From Candidatus Njordarchaeota archaeon (GTDB lineage: Archaea > Asgardarchaeota > Njordarchaeia > Njordarchaeales > Panguiarchaeaceae), in NCBI GenBank assembly GCA_029856685.1, contig JAHKKZ010000007.1, positions 1 to 39,534 on the forward strand: a stretch of 39,534 nt of DNA, given 5' to 3'. Of the stretch, positions 24,486 to 33,221 are shown piece by piece; positions within the stretch are counted from its first letter, which is position 1; each line of letters opens with the position of its first letter. Both the position numbers and the translations under genes were made by a program. The notes under the pieces are model-generated. The model saw only the letters and a list, made by a program, of their open reading frames with translations. It was not told the DNA's origin and searched no databases.

Positions 24486-24504
24486 TTAAAGTATTATACT
24501 TTAA
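24486..24504. promoter_or_regulatory. Inverted repeat TTAAAGTA-TTA-TACTTTAA, candidate operator/promoter of the ATPase gene
   Basis: A 19-base near-perfect palindrome with 8-base arms and a 3-base spacer starts 7 bases upstream of the first ATG of the archaeal ATPase gene. Its location and symmetry suit a dimeric regulator or the ATPase's own winged-helix part. It also has TATA-like character. Confidence 0.45.
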
Positions 24505-24700
24505 AGTCTATTAAAATTTTTTTGAGTTTTCTTAAATACATGGCAGAATCTCTGATATTCATCATCTGTATCAATTAGCTCTTTAGTCTTTAGTTTCTGT
24601 TTCTGTGCTAAATTTAGGTTGTCTAGAGCTTTTCTTAGACTTAGTCACATAGTCAAAAGCTTTTGCTGTTAGATTCGAAGACTAGGAATGTGCTGAGACT
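24501..24700 (-). pseudogene. Possible remnant of an unidentified gene upstream of the ATPase gene
   Basis: The minus strand reads LSLRKALDNLNLAQKQKLKT followed by KELIDTDDEYQRFCHVFKKT and QKNFNRL, then a stop inside the palindrome. It is preceded in another frame by VFESNSKSFDYVTKS. The composition is protein-like and helical, but there is no start codon and a stop plus a frame change intervene. The region may be the tail of a decayed gene. Chance cannot be ruled out in DNA this rich in A and T. Confidence 0.25.
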
Positions 24701-24775
24701 ATTCTCAGATATCATAATAATACTATATTTTTCCTAGTTCTTTCATGGTTCTATTCGATGTTTTTGGTGCTTATC

Positions 24776-25795
24776 ATGGCTGGTGCTAAGGCTGATGAGA
24801 AGTTTAAGAAACTTCAGGCTTATGTTGAGATGGTTATTGACAGCAAATTGGAGGATTGGAGGGTTACTAGGAGAGATCTTAGGGCTATTTTGGAGAGGCT
24901 CAATGAGCTTCGGACTCAGGGGAATTCTCTTCTTCAGAGGCTCTCGGAAATCATCAATAATCAGGATTCTATTAAGGGACTCCTAGGGGAGATGCGTTCA
25001 GATGTTAAGCAGAGATCTGAGCTCATTGTTTCGAGAATCGATATGTCAGCGAAGAATATTATTGATTCTTATGCGAACCTCAGAAGCTTAACTATGAGTA
25101 TCCAGACTCAAAACAAAGAGATCTCCGAAAGACTAGAAGAATTCTTCTCTACATTCAAAACTTTTCGAGATGTAAGCGAGAAAACACTAAAAGGCATTCT
25201 TGGCTATCAGAAAGAAGCCATGGCCAGTTTAGGCAAACTAAAAGAGATGATAACACAATTAGGAAGCGAGCATAACGATCTACAATCTACAGTTGGGAAT
25301 ATTATGAATTCTATTCCGAAAATCCTTGAAAAACAGAGAGAAACTGACAATAAACTAGATAAAATAAGCATCTCAATCTCACAGATCAGTAGTGGTGTTG
25401 AGAAGCTCACGGGAGACGTAAATCAAAAATTCGAATCCATTAGAAATACCATCAAACATAGCTCTGAGGAGAACCTTAGAAGAACTCAGGAACTCATAGA
25501 TAGTCTCACGTCTCGTATTTCGAATCTTGCCTCAAGAATAGAAACTGTCAGTAAGAAACAGGAGAGGATCTTAGAGATTATGGGTGTTATGGACAGACAC
25601 CAAAAGACACAAGAGGAGACATTCAGAGAGATAAGTAGTGAGATTAAGGATATTGCTAAGAACTTTACTCTGCTAAAACAGATATTTGAGTATGTGGAGT
25701 CACTATCAAGAAAAATAGAGACACTCTCCGAAGAGCTCAGCAAGATAAAAGCTATGCTAGAAAAACTAATGGGAGAGGAAAAGGATTCTACTTAG
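24776..25795 (+). CDS. Long coiled-coil protein
   Basis: Not assigned to a family. From residue 5 to the end, almost all of the ~340 residues show heptad spacing rich in Leu, Ile, Glu, Lys, Ser and Gln, without Pro or membrane segments. Examples are LERLNELRTQGNSLLQRLSE and IETLSEELSKIKAMLEKLMG. This predicts a parallel rod, perhaps cytoskeletal, SMC-like or receptor-like in shape. The ATG at 24776 follows GGTG by 6 bases; the track start at 24758 is upstream of that site. The end overlaps the subtilisin gene end convergently by 8 bases. Confidence 0.75.
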   Translation: MAGAKADEKFKKLQAYVEMVIDSKLEDWRVTRRDLRAILERLNELRTQGNSLLQRLSEIINNQDSIKGLLGEMRSDVKQRSELIVSRIDMSAKNIIDSYANLRSLTMSIQTQNKEISERLEEFFSTFKTFRDVSEKTLKGILGYQKEAMASLGKLKEMITQLGSEHNDLQSTVGNIMNSIPKILEKQRETDNKLDKISISISQISSGVEKLTGDVNQKFESIRNTIKHSSEENLRRTQELIDSLTSRISNLASRIETVSKKQERILEIMGVMDRHQKTQEETFREISSEIKDIAKNFTLLKQIFEYVESLSRKIETLSEELSKIKAMLEKLMGEEKDST

Positions 25796-28244
25796 GCTTC
25801 CTCCTCATCCGCGGTAGGACTACTCTGAATACTAAATATGCTATGGAGAGCACTACGAGTAATGCTATTACTACTATTATCTCTATTTTCATCCTAATGT
25901 TTATTTTCCCAGACTCATATGCTACCAAGGAATCTCCAGCCCTATCGTTATCCGCATCCTCCACCTCAACAACATAGTACATTGTTTTGCCATTCCACTC
26001 AGATTTGACTTTAATCTCCGCTTTCCAGATATGCTTTCTCTGATCGTATGAGAGATTAAAGACGCCGTCGGCTAGGTCAAGACTATACTCATCTATTGGA
26101 TAATCTATCCGCCAGTACACTTTAACACTAGCTACTCCACTCTCTTCGTCATGAGCCTCAACTTTAAATATTATCTTATCGCCTAGCAATGTTGTGTCCG
26201 CATTAACAGATATTATCTTGGGAGGCTTGGAATCATCATCATAACCATAGAACATAGTTACGTTCTCTACTACATATGTCTTATTTCCGATGATATAGCT
26301 CACATTGGCATCCACCACAACTAAGCCTTCATCGGCAAAACATCCATTAAGAACTATTTCTATCTCCTCATTCACACCAATTCTGTCAATCTCAAATATT
26401 GTTTTGTTAAGCTCCATATTCTCAGTCTTCACCCTTAAAACCACATCTTCAGCAACATCCTCAGCATTGTTCTTAATTCTAAGCGTAACATTCCTAAATT
26501 GTGCATCTGAAATCCTATCTAGTGTTGGCATAATTAGATTCAGAGTCCTAGGCTTTCTAAGAGGCTTCGTCGATACTATGGCGACACTATCCAGCATTGG
26601 TCCATCAGCCCTATAAACCTTCTCTATGATAAGCCTATATGTCCCAGACACATTGGCTTGAAAGCCTATTTTGATCACATTATTTGTCGATTCCTTATGA
26701 TCATATACTACATGTCCATTAGGATCAATTATACAAACCCTAAAAACACCTATTTTGTAAAAGGAAAGCAGATTATTTGGAACACGCCACCAAACCATAC
26801 CCAATGAGAAACTCTCCCCACTTAGCATGTCAAACTCATAAATAATCCTGTTTCCAGAACTCACATTTAAAACAACAACATTGTCTATTACTTGGAGAGC
26901 GTTCCTAAGGTTCAGATATCCAAACCCATAGCGATTATTTGGAGGATTATCGCCCCAGAAATCGGCAGATAATATTATCACAGCCTTTGTTGCCAACGCT
27001 AAACTCCCAATCTCTGGCTTTTCATTTGAAAGATAACTATATATCAGTGCTGCCGCGCCAGAAACAATCGGTGTAGCAAAACTAGTCCCAGACCCCGTCG
27101 TCAGTGCACCTCCAACAGTATACGTCGTTATTCCAACTCCCGGAGCAACCACGTCTGGTTTAATCCTACCATCCTCTGTCGGCCCAACACAGCTTCCAGA
27201 CCATAGGCTATCATCTGACCTATCAACAGTATTTTTATCATCCATAGCTCCAGTAGCTATCCCATTGAACGCATCTGCAGGTATGTTGACCCCGCCATAT
27301 CCGCCTTCGACATTCCCAACAGCAATCACAGCCACAGCATCGTATAGATACGCCAATTGATCAATAAGTCTTGTTATTATTGATGAACCATCAGGTATCA
27401 GTCCAGCAGCGGCATTTTTGGGGGCACCAATACTCAGGTTTATTATTTCTGCTGTGTCTCCTGCTTGGATCAGAGCCCACTCAATAGCAGCCATAACATC
27501 ATCCAGTATTCCCTCTCCATTGCGGTTCAAAGCTTTGGCATTTATTAAGTTAACACCATACGCTATACCCCTATATTTCTGATCTCTACTCGCAACAATA
27601 TGAGCAACTTTCGTTCCATGACCATTAAAATCGGATGTTGTGGGCTCCCCAGTTGTGAAAGACTTAGCATCAATTATTTTCCCCGAGATGTAGGATGTCT
27701 CCGAGATACCAGTATCAACAATGGCAACTTCTATGCCCTTAATAAGATCATCATACTCAGATCCGTTCCAGCCCAGAGACCAGAAGTCTGGAGCATAAAC
27801 AGCCTTCGCAGCGACATCCATTGAGACCCTTACTTTGAATACAGGGATTATGTATCTTACTATATCACTTCTTCTTAGCTTATCAAGCTTATCTGCGGGA
27901 ACACAAGCACTAACAGCCCCTATCGATGCGATCCTATAAATTATAGTCCCTCCAAGTGATCTCAGTTCCGCAAGTAAATCGTTGAATGCGCTCTCATAAG
28001 CACTGAAAATCTTCGAGTATAATGCTTTCCTAGCAATATCAAGCTCTCTTTCTGTTTTGGAACCCCAGATACTCATCATAGCTTCTTGGATTATGTGTGG
28101 AATGCTCTTTCTCTCCTTTAGAAATATTAGGACCCTCACCAAAGAAGATTTCCTCTTATCACCAAAGCCCCAATCGAGTCGGTTTATTAGAGGCACCATA
28201 AGTATAAGTACTAGGAGGAGAGCTTTAATTGTTTTCATAGACAT
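25788..28244 (-). CDS. Secreted, membrane-anchored subtilisin-like serine protease (S8)
   Basis: About 818 residues. A signal peptide (TIKALLLVLILMVPLIN) is followed by an I9-type propeptide (about 35-140, ending IVRYIIPVFKV) and the S8 domain. The triad is Asp177 in VAIVDTGIS, His209 in NGHGTKVAHI and Ser388 in GTSFATPIVSGAA. The oxyanion Asn311 is in VIAVGNVEGG. Residues of about 570-780 form two Ig/CARDB-like beta domains. A C-terminal membrane helix (IEIIVVIALLVVLSIAYLVF) with a basic stop-transfer end follows. The protein would be outside the cell, tethered by its C-terminus. GTG 28250 and ATG 28238 are other possible starts. It would degrade extracellular protein or process surface proteins. 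Confidence 0.93.
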   Translation of the reverse strand: MSMKTIKALLLVLILMVPLINRLDWGFGDKRKSSLVRVLIFLKERKSIPHIIQEAMMSIWGSKTERELDIARKALYSKIFSAYESAFNDLLAELRSLGGTIIYRIASIGAVSACVPADKLDKLRRSDIVRYIIPVFKVRVSMDVAAKAVYAPDFWSLGWNGSEYDDLIKGIEVAIVDTGISETSYISGKIIDAKSFTTGEPTTSDFNGHGTKVAHIVASRDQKYRGIAYGVNLINAKALNRNGEGILDDVMAAIEWALIQAGDTAEIINLSIGAPKNAAAGLIPDGSSIITRLIDQLAYLYDAVAVIAVGNVEGGYGGVNIPADAFNGIATGAMDDKNTVDRSDDSLWSGSCVGPTEDGRIKPDVVAPGVGITTYTVGGALTTGSGTSFATPIVSGAAALIYSYLSNEKPEIGSLALATKAVIILSADFWGDNPPNNRYGFGYLNLRNALQVIDNVVVLNVSSGNRIIYEFDMLSGESFSLGMVWWRVPNNLLSFYKIGVFRVCIIDPNGHVVYDHKESTNNVIKIGFQANVSGTYRLIIEKVYRADGPMLDSVAIVSTKPLRKPRTLNLIMPTLDRISDAQFRNVTLRIKNNAEDVAEDVVLRVKTENMELNKTIFEIDRIGVNEEIEIVLNGCFADEGLVVVDANVSYIIGNKTYVVENVTMFYGYDDDSKPPKIISVNADTTLLGDKIIFKVEAHDEESGVASVKVYWRIDYPIDEYSLDLADGVFNLSYDQRKHIWKAEIKVKSEWNGKTMYYVVEVEDADNDRAGDSLVAYESGKINIRMKIEIIVVIALLVVLSIAYLVFRVVLPRMRRKPK

Positions 28245-28398
28245 TCTCACACATCTCCATGATATTGGGAATATCCCAATAAAAAACCAAAAAAGATAGA
28301 AATAAACAGGTTATGAGGCAGCATTAGAGTTTTTTAATAATGATTAAAGCTACCCCTTCTGAGCAATGATGAACCCGCGAAGGTATGATTCCAATAAC

Positions 28399-29643
28399 CT
28401 AAACTGTGGAGACATCCCGTATAAGTATAACTTCAACTTCTTTCCCTTCCTCGATACCTTCAGAGCCTTCTGGAACTTCTACGATTCCATCACTCATCAC
28501 CACTGATGATAGTACCCCCGAACCTGCGATCATTATCGGTTCCGCAACTATCATACTGTTTTTTCTTATGAGTTTCACCCTGACATATGTTCTTATACCT
28601 GGCTTTGACCAGATTCGCCTACCCAGAACAGCTCTTATTGTACTATGTCTAAATCTTCCCCTAATACTACTGATCCTCTCAATAGCTCTTAGCAGTATTG
28701 TTCTCACCGCGATGAATGTCGCGACTGGCAGACCAGGTAGACCTAATATTGGTAGCCTACCTATCTTACCTGCGCATATTGGCTTTCCCGGCTCAATAGC
28801 AACTCCATGAAAGATTAGTTCTCCGTATTTTCTGATTATGTGTGGTATTAGATCATGTTTTCCTACGCTTGTCCCACCCACAGTTATCAGCATATCTATC
28901 TGTGTTTGGGCTAACTGTATTTTTTTAAGAATCTCCTGCTCAGAATCTGGAGATATTCCGAAGTCTATCACCTCAGCTCCAAGTTTCTTAGAATACCCAA
29001 TTACTATCTCTCTGCTATACTCTAATATTTTTCCTGGTCCTAGCTCCTCGGGGTCATCTACAAGCTCGCTTCCACACGCCATAACAGCTATTCTGGGTCT
29101 CCGGAGAACTTCGACATATCTCATGCCTAGAGCTTTCATAATTGCGATATCTTCGGGGGCAATTAGTCTTCCTGCCCGAAGAACCTTGGTTCCTTTACTG
29201 ATATCTTCGCCTCTTCTAGATATGTTATCACCCGGAGCAAACGATTTTCTAACAAATATTTCGTCATCGACAACATCTACATACTCAATAGGAACAACAA
29301 CGTCCGCACCTATAGGTATTTTCGATCCAGTATGCACGTACACTGCTTCCCCCACAGATACTTTTCCTTCGAATGGTTTTCCTATTTCCGAAATACCAAT
29401 AACCCTAAGAACCTTAGGATTTTCGGGATCCGCATCATAGATATCCTCAGCCCTAGTGGCATAACCATCCATAGCAGCTCTATCGAACGGAGGAATATCC
29501 GCCTCTGCTACCACATCTCTCGCTAAAACCCTATCTAGGGATTCCCTAATGTGTATTTTCTCGGTTTCTTTGATGGGTTCTAGAATCCCAACAAACCTAT
29601 TGATAGCTTCATCTAGCCTGATAAGCTTTCTAAATCCATGCAT
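28399..29643 (-). CDS. moeA: MoeA molybdopterin molybdotransferase, single-unit form
   Basis: A 414-residue MoeA with the domain order and motifs IPPFDRAAMDGYATRAEDIY, VHTGSKIPIGADVVVPIEYV, VGGTSVGKHDLI, FHGVAIEPGKPICAG and GLPGLPVATFI, and the C-terminal MoeA_C beta domain (GVLSSVVMSDGIVEVPEG). It lacks the PBP-like tail of the other copy. Two MoeA proteins are common where both Mo and W are used or where the enzymes are specialised, but neither copy's metal can be told from sequence. The start is ATG 29643 after GGTGGTAATC. It ends a minus-strand run with the deacetylase-like and longin-like genes, spaced by about 120 bases. Confidence 0.93.
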   Translation of the reverse strand: MHGFRKLIRLDEAINRFVGILEPIKETEKIHIRESLDRVLARDVVAEADIPPFDRAAMDGYATRAEDIYDADPENPKVLRVIGISEIGKPFEGKVSVGEAVYVHTGSKIPIGADVVVPIEYVDVVDDEIFVRKSFAPGDNISRRGEDISKGTKVLRAGRLIAPEDIAIMKALGMRYVEVLRRPRIAVMACGSELVDDPEELGPGKILEYSREIVIGYSKKLGAEVIDFGISPDSEQEILKKIQLAQTQIDMLITVGGTSVGKHDLIPHIIRKYGELIFHGVAIEPGKPICAGKIGRLPILGLPGLPVATFIAVRTILLRAIERISSIRGRFRHSTIRAVLGRRIWSKPGIRTYVRVKLIRKNSMIVAEPIMIAGSGVLSSVVMSDGIVEVPEGSEGIEEGKEVEVILIRDVSTV

Positions 29644-29764
29644 CGCTGATTACCACCAATCCTAGGAAAACATCAAATTGAGAGTACTAGAAATCCTTAA
29701 GTTACTTGATTTTTTAACTTAATTTCGCTCAAAAAGCTCTTTATTAGAAGCTACATCGCTACAA

Positions 29765-30709
29765 TTATTTTAGATTGAAATATACGGCGAGATCATCTAT
29801 ATATTTGGCGAGTTCTTTTCTTATGGGTCCCTCCAACATCACTTCTTTCCCTTCAAGCCCATCCTTAATATCCCTTATGCCCCCTAGGATCCCGCTTGGG
29901 TTATATCCTCCCTCCAGCGCCATTACTATTCTGTATTCCCTGATATGCTTGAAGATGTTTCTCCAGACTCTTACCAGTGCCCAGTCTCCTAGCAGGTCTT
30001 TCTGATGACCATCAAACCCCATCGATATTATTATGATATCTGGATTTCTATTCTCTACTATGGGAATCACTAGTTTCTCGAAGATATAGAAGTACTCTAA
30101 GTCGTTGATCCATCCGAAGGGTAGTGGAATATTATATATGCGGCCCTCATCCCTCTCAACATAATGTCCGGTCCCAGGATATACACCGTATCGATGTATC
30201 GAAACAAAAACTGCTTCTTCGGGAAGAAGATTTTGAGTTCCATTTCCATGATGATAATCTAAATCCAATACAAGGACATCCAAACCATCATCAACTGCAA
30301 GCCTAGTAAGAATTGCGACATTGTTAAAGATACAGAACCCTCCCGGCTTATGTTTATCGGCATGATGACCTGGGGGCCTTGTAAGTGCAAAGACATGTTT
30401 GTTTCTAAGCTCATATGCTTTGATAAGCAGATTAGCGCTCAGAACGGCCGCGCGGTATGTGCCATGGACAAGATATGTGTCTGGGTCTAAGAAAATTACG
30501 GTTTCTGTTTTTTCGCTGAGCTTCTTTATCTCCTCAACATATTCTGGTGAGTGGACACGGCTTATTATATTCTCATCGAATTCTGGTTCGACTTCAATGA
30601 AATTGGAGACCTCCCTAAGTCTATCCTTTATACTCTCTATCCTCGACGCATTTTCTGGATGTTGCGGATAGTCGTGGAGTAGATGCTCCTTGAAATAGAG
30701 AACAATCAT
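29765..30709 (-). CDS. Histone deacetylase/acetoin-utilisation family amidohydrolase
   Basis: The 314-residue protein carries the class II-like arginase-fold deacetylase motifs: RPPGHHADKHKPGGFCIFNN (His-His charge relay), VLVLDLDYHHGNGTQN (zinc Asp and His), SMGFDGHQKD (second zinc Asp) and ALEGGYNPSG (Gly-Gly-Tyr with the transition-state Tyr). It removes acetyl or acyl groups from lysine or polyamines, or acts on acetoin-like compounds. No histone gene is present in this window. It follows the 464-residue longin-like gene by 13 bases, so the two are probably co-transcribed. GGAGAG precedes ATG 30709. Confidence 0.92.
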   Translation of the reverse strand: MIVLYFKEHLLHDYPQHPENASRIESIKDRLREVSNFIEVEPEFDENIISRVHSPEYVEEIKKLSEKTETVIFLDPDTYLVHGTYRAAVLSANLLIKAYELRNKHVFALTRPPGHHADKHKPGGFCIFNNVAILTRLAVDDGLDVLVLDLDYHHGNGTQNLLPEEAVFVSIHRYGVYPGTGHYVERDEGRIYNIPLPFGWINDLEYFYIFEKLVIPIVENRNPDIIIISMGFDGHQKDLLGDWALVRVWRNIFKHIREYRIVMALEGGYNPSGILGGIRDIKDGLEGKEVMLEGPIRKELAKYIDDLAVYFNLK

Positions 30710-30722
30710 CTTCTCTCCACGC

Positions 30723-32117
30723 CTATAATAATCCGAGACCTCTACAGATTTGAGAGCTATATTTAGTGTACCACAAAACTTCCTCTGAGGCTTCGCCGAA
30801 TCTATCTATTAGCTGTCCTGCTTTTCCCTCTAGCCTATACTTCCTTAATGCGTTTACTGATATATCTAGTATCTCTTTTGCCACCTCTCTATATCCCTCT
30901 AAATTGTGCTTATCAAAGACCCTAAGAAGTATTTCTAGGATATCCTCACTCATGATAGCTAGTTCATAATCATACTTTCCCTTTGGCACCAAACCAATAA
31001 GCCTCTTAAGAAACCTTGGTTTTGTTACTCTTCGGAGTTCAGATAGGCTGCTTTCGAGCTCTGATTCGTATTTCCTCAGATAGTCCTCTATTCCGCCCAG
31101 CTTCGTGTAGAGGTATACCCAATCAATTATCTTTGTTCTTTCAAATATGTTTTCTATGAGATTACTTATAATATCAGAATACTTGCTGAAAAATTCTCCT
31201 AGTTTCATACTGAACTCTGGCTCACGCATAAGTGTGTTTCCTAAGAATAAGAATGCTCGCAGAAGAGCTTTATCATCATCGAAGCTAAAATATTTAATAG
31301 CTTCTCGGAAAACTTCTAGGTATTCATTAGGCGCTACCTCTTCCAGCATAGGTCCTATCTCCGTTCTAATAAGTTTTGAGAATATACCCTCTGGAAGCCC
31401 AACAACTATTTTCTCTAAGAGGCTCATTGGCGGTGCTATTAAGCCATATATCGTGCTTGCCAGGATTCCCATACTAACTCCAAAAAGTTCTGCATCTCTA
31501 TCTTCTAGTTTTAGAGCTATAGCACATACATGCAGATAATAACTATTAAATGCGTGTTTCGGAGCCTCTTCAGGAGTTCCTGAGCTTCTCTCAAAATACT
31601 TCGCCCATCCCTCTTCGGCAACTTTAGATGAAGAATCAAAGGATCTAGCTATCTCAAATATTCTATTTTTAGCACTATCTGGGAATCTCTCTGATAGAGA
31701 TTTCCCTACCCCCTCGATTATTTCTCCATAATCCACCTTACTTTCGTCCGATACGTATTGTCGGAGAATTTTTCTCATCTTGCTCTCTAGGTAGCTATCG
31801 ACGAACCCGCTAGGGGAGGGAATGGAGCGATCATCATCGATCTCACGCGCTATAACTTTGAGAAAAGCATCTATATACTCCTCAGCTGTATAGCTAATAG
31901 CAAATACAATGTAGTTTTTCTTAGTCTTCGTCATTACGAGCTTATTTCTTCTGAAATCACTATTATTAACTTCTTCCTCCCCAAGGGCCTCTGCAATAGC
32001 GTGCACAGCGCTTAGAAGACTCGATATTAGGACACTAACATCAGACTCCTTAATAAACGACTCGTATGCTACTGAAACACTATCACCAGTTAGAATCTCT
32101 ATAAGCCTCATCACCAC
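30723..32117 (-). CDS. Longin-like N-terminal domain protein, unknown function
   Basis: The first ~110 residues read as a longin/roadblock-type sensor: a strand (IEILTGDSVSVAY), a helix LISSLLSAVHAIAEALGEEE, then KLVMTKTKKNYIVFAISYT and a final helix. This order matches the N-terminus of the membrane protein at 19530. The remaining ~350 residues are helical and lack membrane segments or known motifs (ELSLRRV-like repeats are not clear). The start could be GTG 32117, GTG 32114 or ATG 32111; GGTG lies 4, 7 or 10 bases before them. It is cytosolic and co-transcribed with the deacetylase-like gene, a possible regulatory pair. Confidence 0.6.
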   Translation of the reverse strand: MVMRLIEILTGDSVSVAYESFIKESDVSVLISSLLSAVHAIAEALGEEEVNNSDFRRNKLVMTKTKKNYIVFAISYTAEEYIDAFLKVIAREIDDDRSIPSPSGFVDSYLESKMRKILRQYVSDESKVDYGEIIEGVGKSLSERFPDSAKNRIFEIARSFDSSSKVAEEGWAKYFERSSGTPEEAPKHAFNSYYLHVCAIALKLEDRDAELFGVSMGILASTIYGLIAPPMSLLEKIVVGLPEGIFSKLIRTEIGPMLEEVAPNEYLEVFREAIKYFSFDDDKALLRAFLFLGNTLMREPEFSMKLGEFFSKYSDIISNLIENIFERTKIIDWVYLYTKLGGIEDYLRKYESELESSLSELRRVTKPRFLKRLIGLVPKGKYDYELAIMSEDILEILLRVFDKHNLEGYREVAKEILDISVNALRKYRLEGKAGQLIDRFGEASEEVLWYTKYSSQICRGLGLL

Positions 32118-32321
32118 ACAACACCTAAGAAATGTAGAAATATCTAAATCAAAATATTAGCTCAACAACACAACATCAAAACGGCTAGGCTTCCTCTAAC
32201 CACCAAAGTTATAGGGAACCTTAAGCTACCATATGTTGTTAGTATGCAGATGAAATATGATGTTGCTAGTAATATTTGTGTTAAAAGATATTACCTTAGC
32301 ACTAGACAATTGTTGGATTAA

Positions 32322-33095
32322 TTAGATATTGATGCCCAATACGGTAGCTAGCAGTATTAGCAAAGCAGAATAATGAAGTACTATTACTATTGTTAGTGAA
32401 CTTTTGAGAGGAAGACGTGCCACTATACTTACGGCTGATATGCAGAGGAGAAGCCCTACGATCTGTGCAGTTATATGAAATATGAATATCAGTAGTTGAT
32501 TAGCGGAGCAAAGAATTATCGGATATAGATTGATAATTATGTACGCTGGTGCGGACTTAACTAATAGTTCAAATATCCCTACCCGGCGCCTAAACAGAGC
32601 TCTTATTAGTATCTTCTCAACAGCACTACAGCATATAAAATTCGTTAAAATTATCGGCGGTGCAAACAAAGCAGATATTTTCATTGGTATGGGAACTATA
32701 AAAAGCAGTACTGTATCGGAGTATAGTATCCAAAAAAAGCTTGTTATGGTAAGTATCGCTATAAATAAATATGCTATGGGGCCCTCGATATATTCTAAGT
32801 ATGTTCTCGGTGTCAAGAGTTTTTGTATAGCCGTTTTGTCCTCTGGTATGAAGAAGTCTGATATAAGAAACTCATATACTTTCTCGCCTTTGGGCGTTAA
32901 TCTATACATCCGTCTATCGTCTTGCTCAATGAGATCCCCGAGAAGTCTTAGATGGTGATATAGTGCTCCAGCTTTGGGGACGATCTTGATCAAATCCTTG
33001 TAGCTTGCTGCTCCTTTCTCAGCAATAAACATAAGTATTTTTCGGCGGATGGGATTACTTAGAACTTTGAAGACATCAATCTCCTCCTCGGACAT
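32322..33095 (-). CDS. ArsR-type winged-helix regulator with membrane domain
   Basis: Residues 1-75 form a winged helix-turn-helix with FKVLSNPIRRKILMFIAEKG, the turn helix GALYHHLRLLGDLIEQDDRR and MYRLTPKGEKVYEFL. It resembles ArsR/DUF7347-type archaeal regulators. Residues 105-257 contain about four hydrophobic segments (YLFIAILTITSFFWILY to SLTIVIVLHYSALLILL). The protein is therefore a one-component, membrane-embedded regulator that would bind DNA at the membrane surface. GGAGG lies 11 bases before ATG 33095. An inverted repeat encloses its TATA box, suggesting autoregulation. It follows the surface-protein gene on the same strand. Confidence 0.8.
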   Translation of the reverse strand: MSEEEIDVFKVLSNPIRRKILMFIAEKGAASYKDLIKIVPKAGALYHHLRLLGDLIEQDDRRMYRLTPKGEKVYEFLISDFFIPEDKTAIQKLLTPRTYLEYIEGPIAYLFIAILTITSFFWILYSDTVLLFIVPIPMKISALFAPPIILTNFICCSAVEKILIRALFRRRVGIFELLVKSAPAYIIINLYPIILCSANQLLIFIFHITAQIVGLLLCISAVSIVARLPLKSSLTIVIVLHYSALLILLATVLGINI

Positions 33096-33124
33096 TTATT
33101 GGAAAACCTCCACAACTACTATTT

Positions 33125-33146
33125 AGTAACGGTATAAAATGTTACT
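33125..33146 (-). promoter_or_regulatory. Inverted repeat AGTAAC-N10-GTTACT around the TATA box of the ArsR-type gene
   Basis: Two 6-base arms flank ATTTTATACC, an excellent TATA element on the minus strand centred about 42 bases before the ATG. A dimeric winged-helix protein bound here would cover the TATA box and repress. The natural candidate is the gene product itself. Confidence 0.5.
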
Positions 33147-33174
33147 GAACAGAGACAAATAGCTATTACTTACC

Positions 33175-33215
33175 TCAGAAAAAGAGAAAATAAAAAAGAA
33201 GAAATTAAATAGAGA
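33175..33215 (-). terminator. T-rich terminator downstream of the surface-protein gene
   Basis: On the minus strand the sequence after the stop reads as a T-rich stretch with TTCTTCTTTTTTATTTTCTC, including a run of six T. This fits archaeal oligo-T termination and would separate the surface-protein gene from the ArsR-type gene. Confidence 0.4.
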
Positions 33216-33221
33216 CTATGC

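Noticed and set aside
24500-24780. Insertion-sequence end at the palindrome upstream of the ATPase gene
   Set aside because: Only one copy of the palindrome was seen, with no transposase and no target duplication, so a mobile element is not supported.
28406-29440. Plus-strand ORFs of 134 and 200 residues opposite moeA
   Set aside because: Ser/Thr/Pro-rich antisense shadows of a well-recognised minus-strand gene.
32190-32320. Plus-strand open stretch (GNLKLPYVVSMQMKYDVASN...)
   Set aside because: It looks somewhat protein-like but is only about 25-40 codons, has no ribosome-binding site, and ends before the ArsR-type gene. It may be a relic, but support is too weak.
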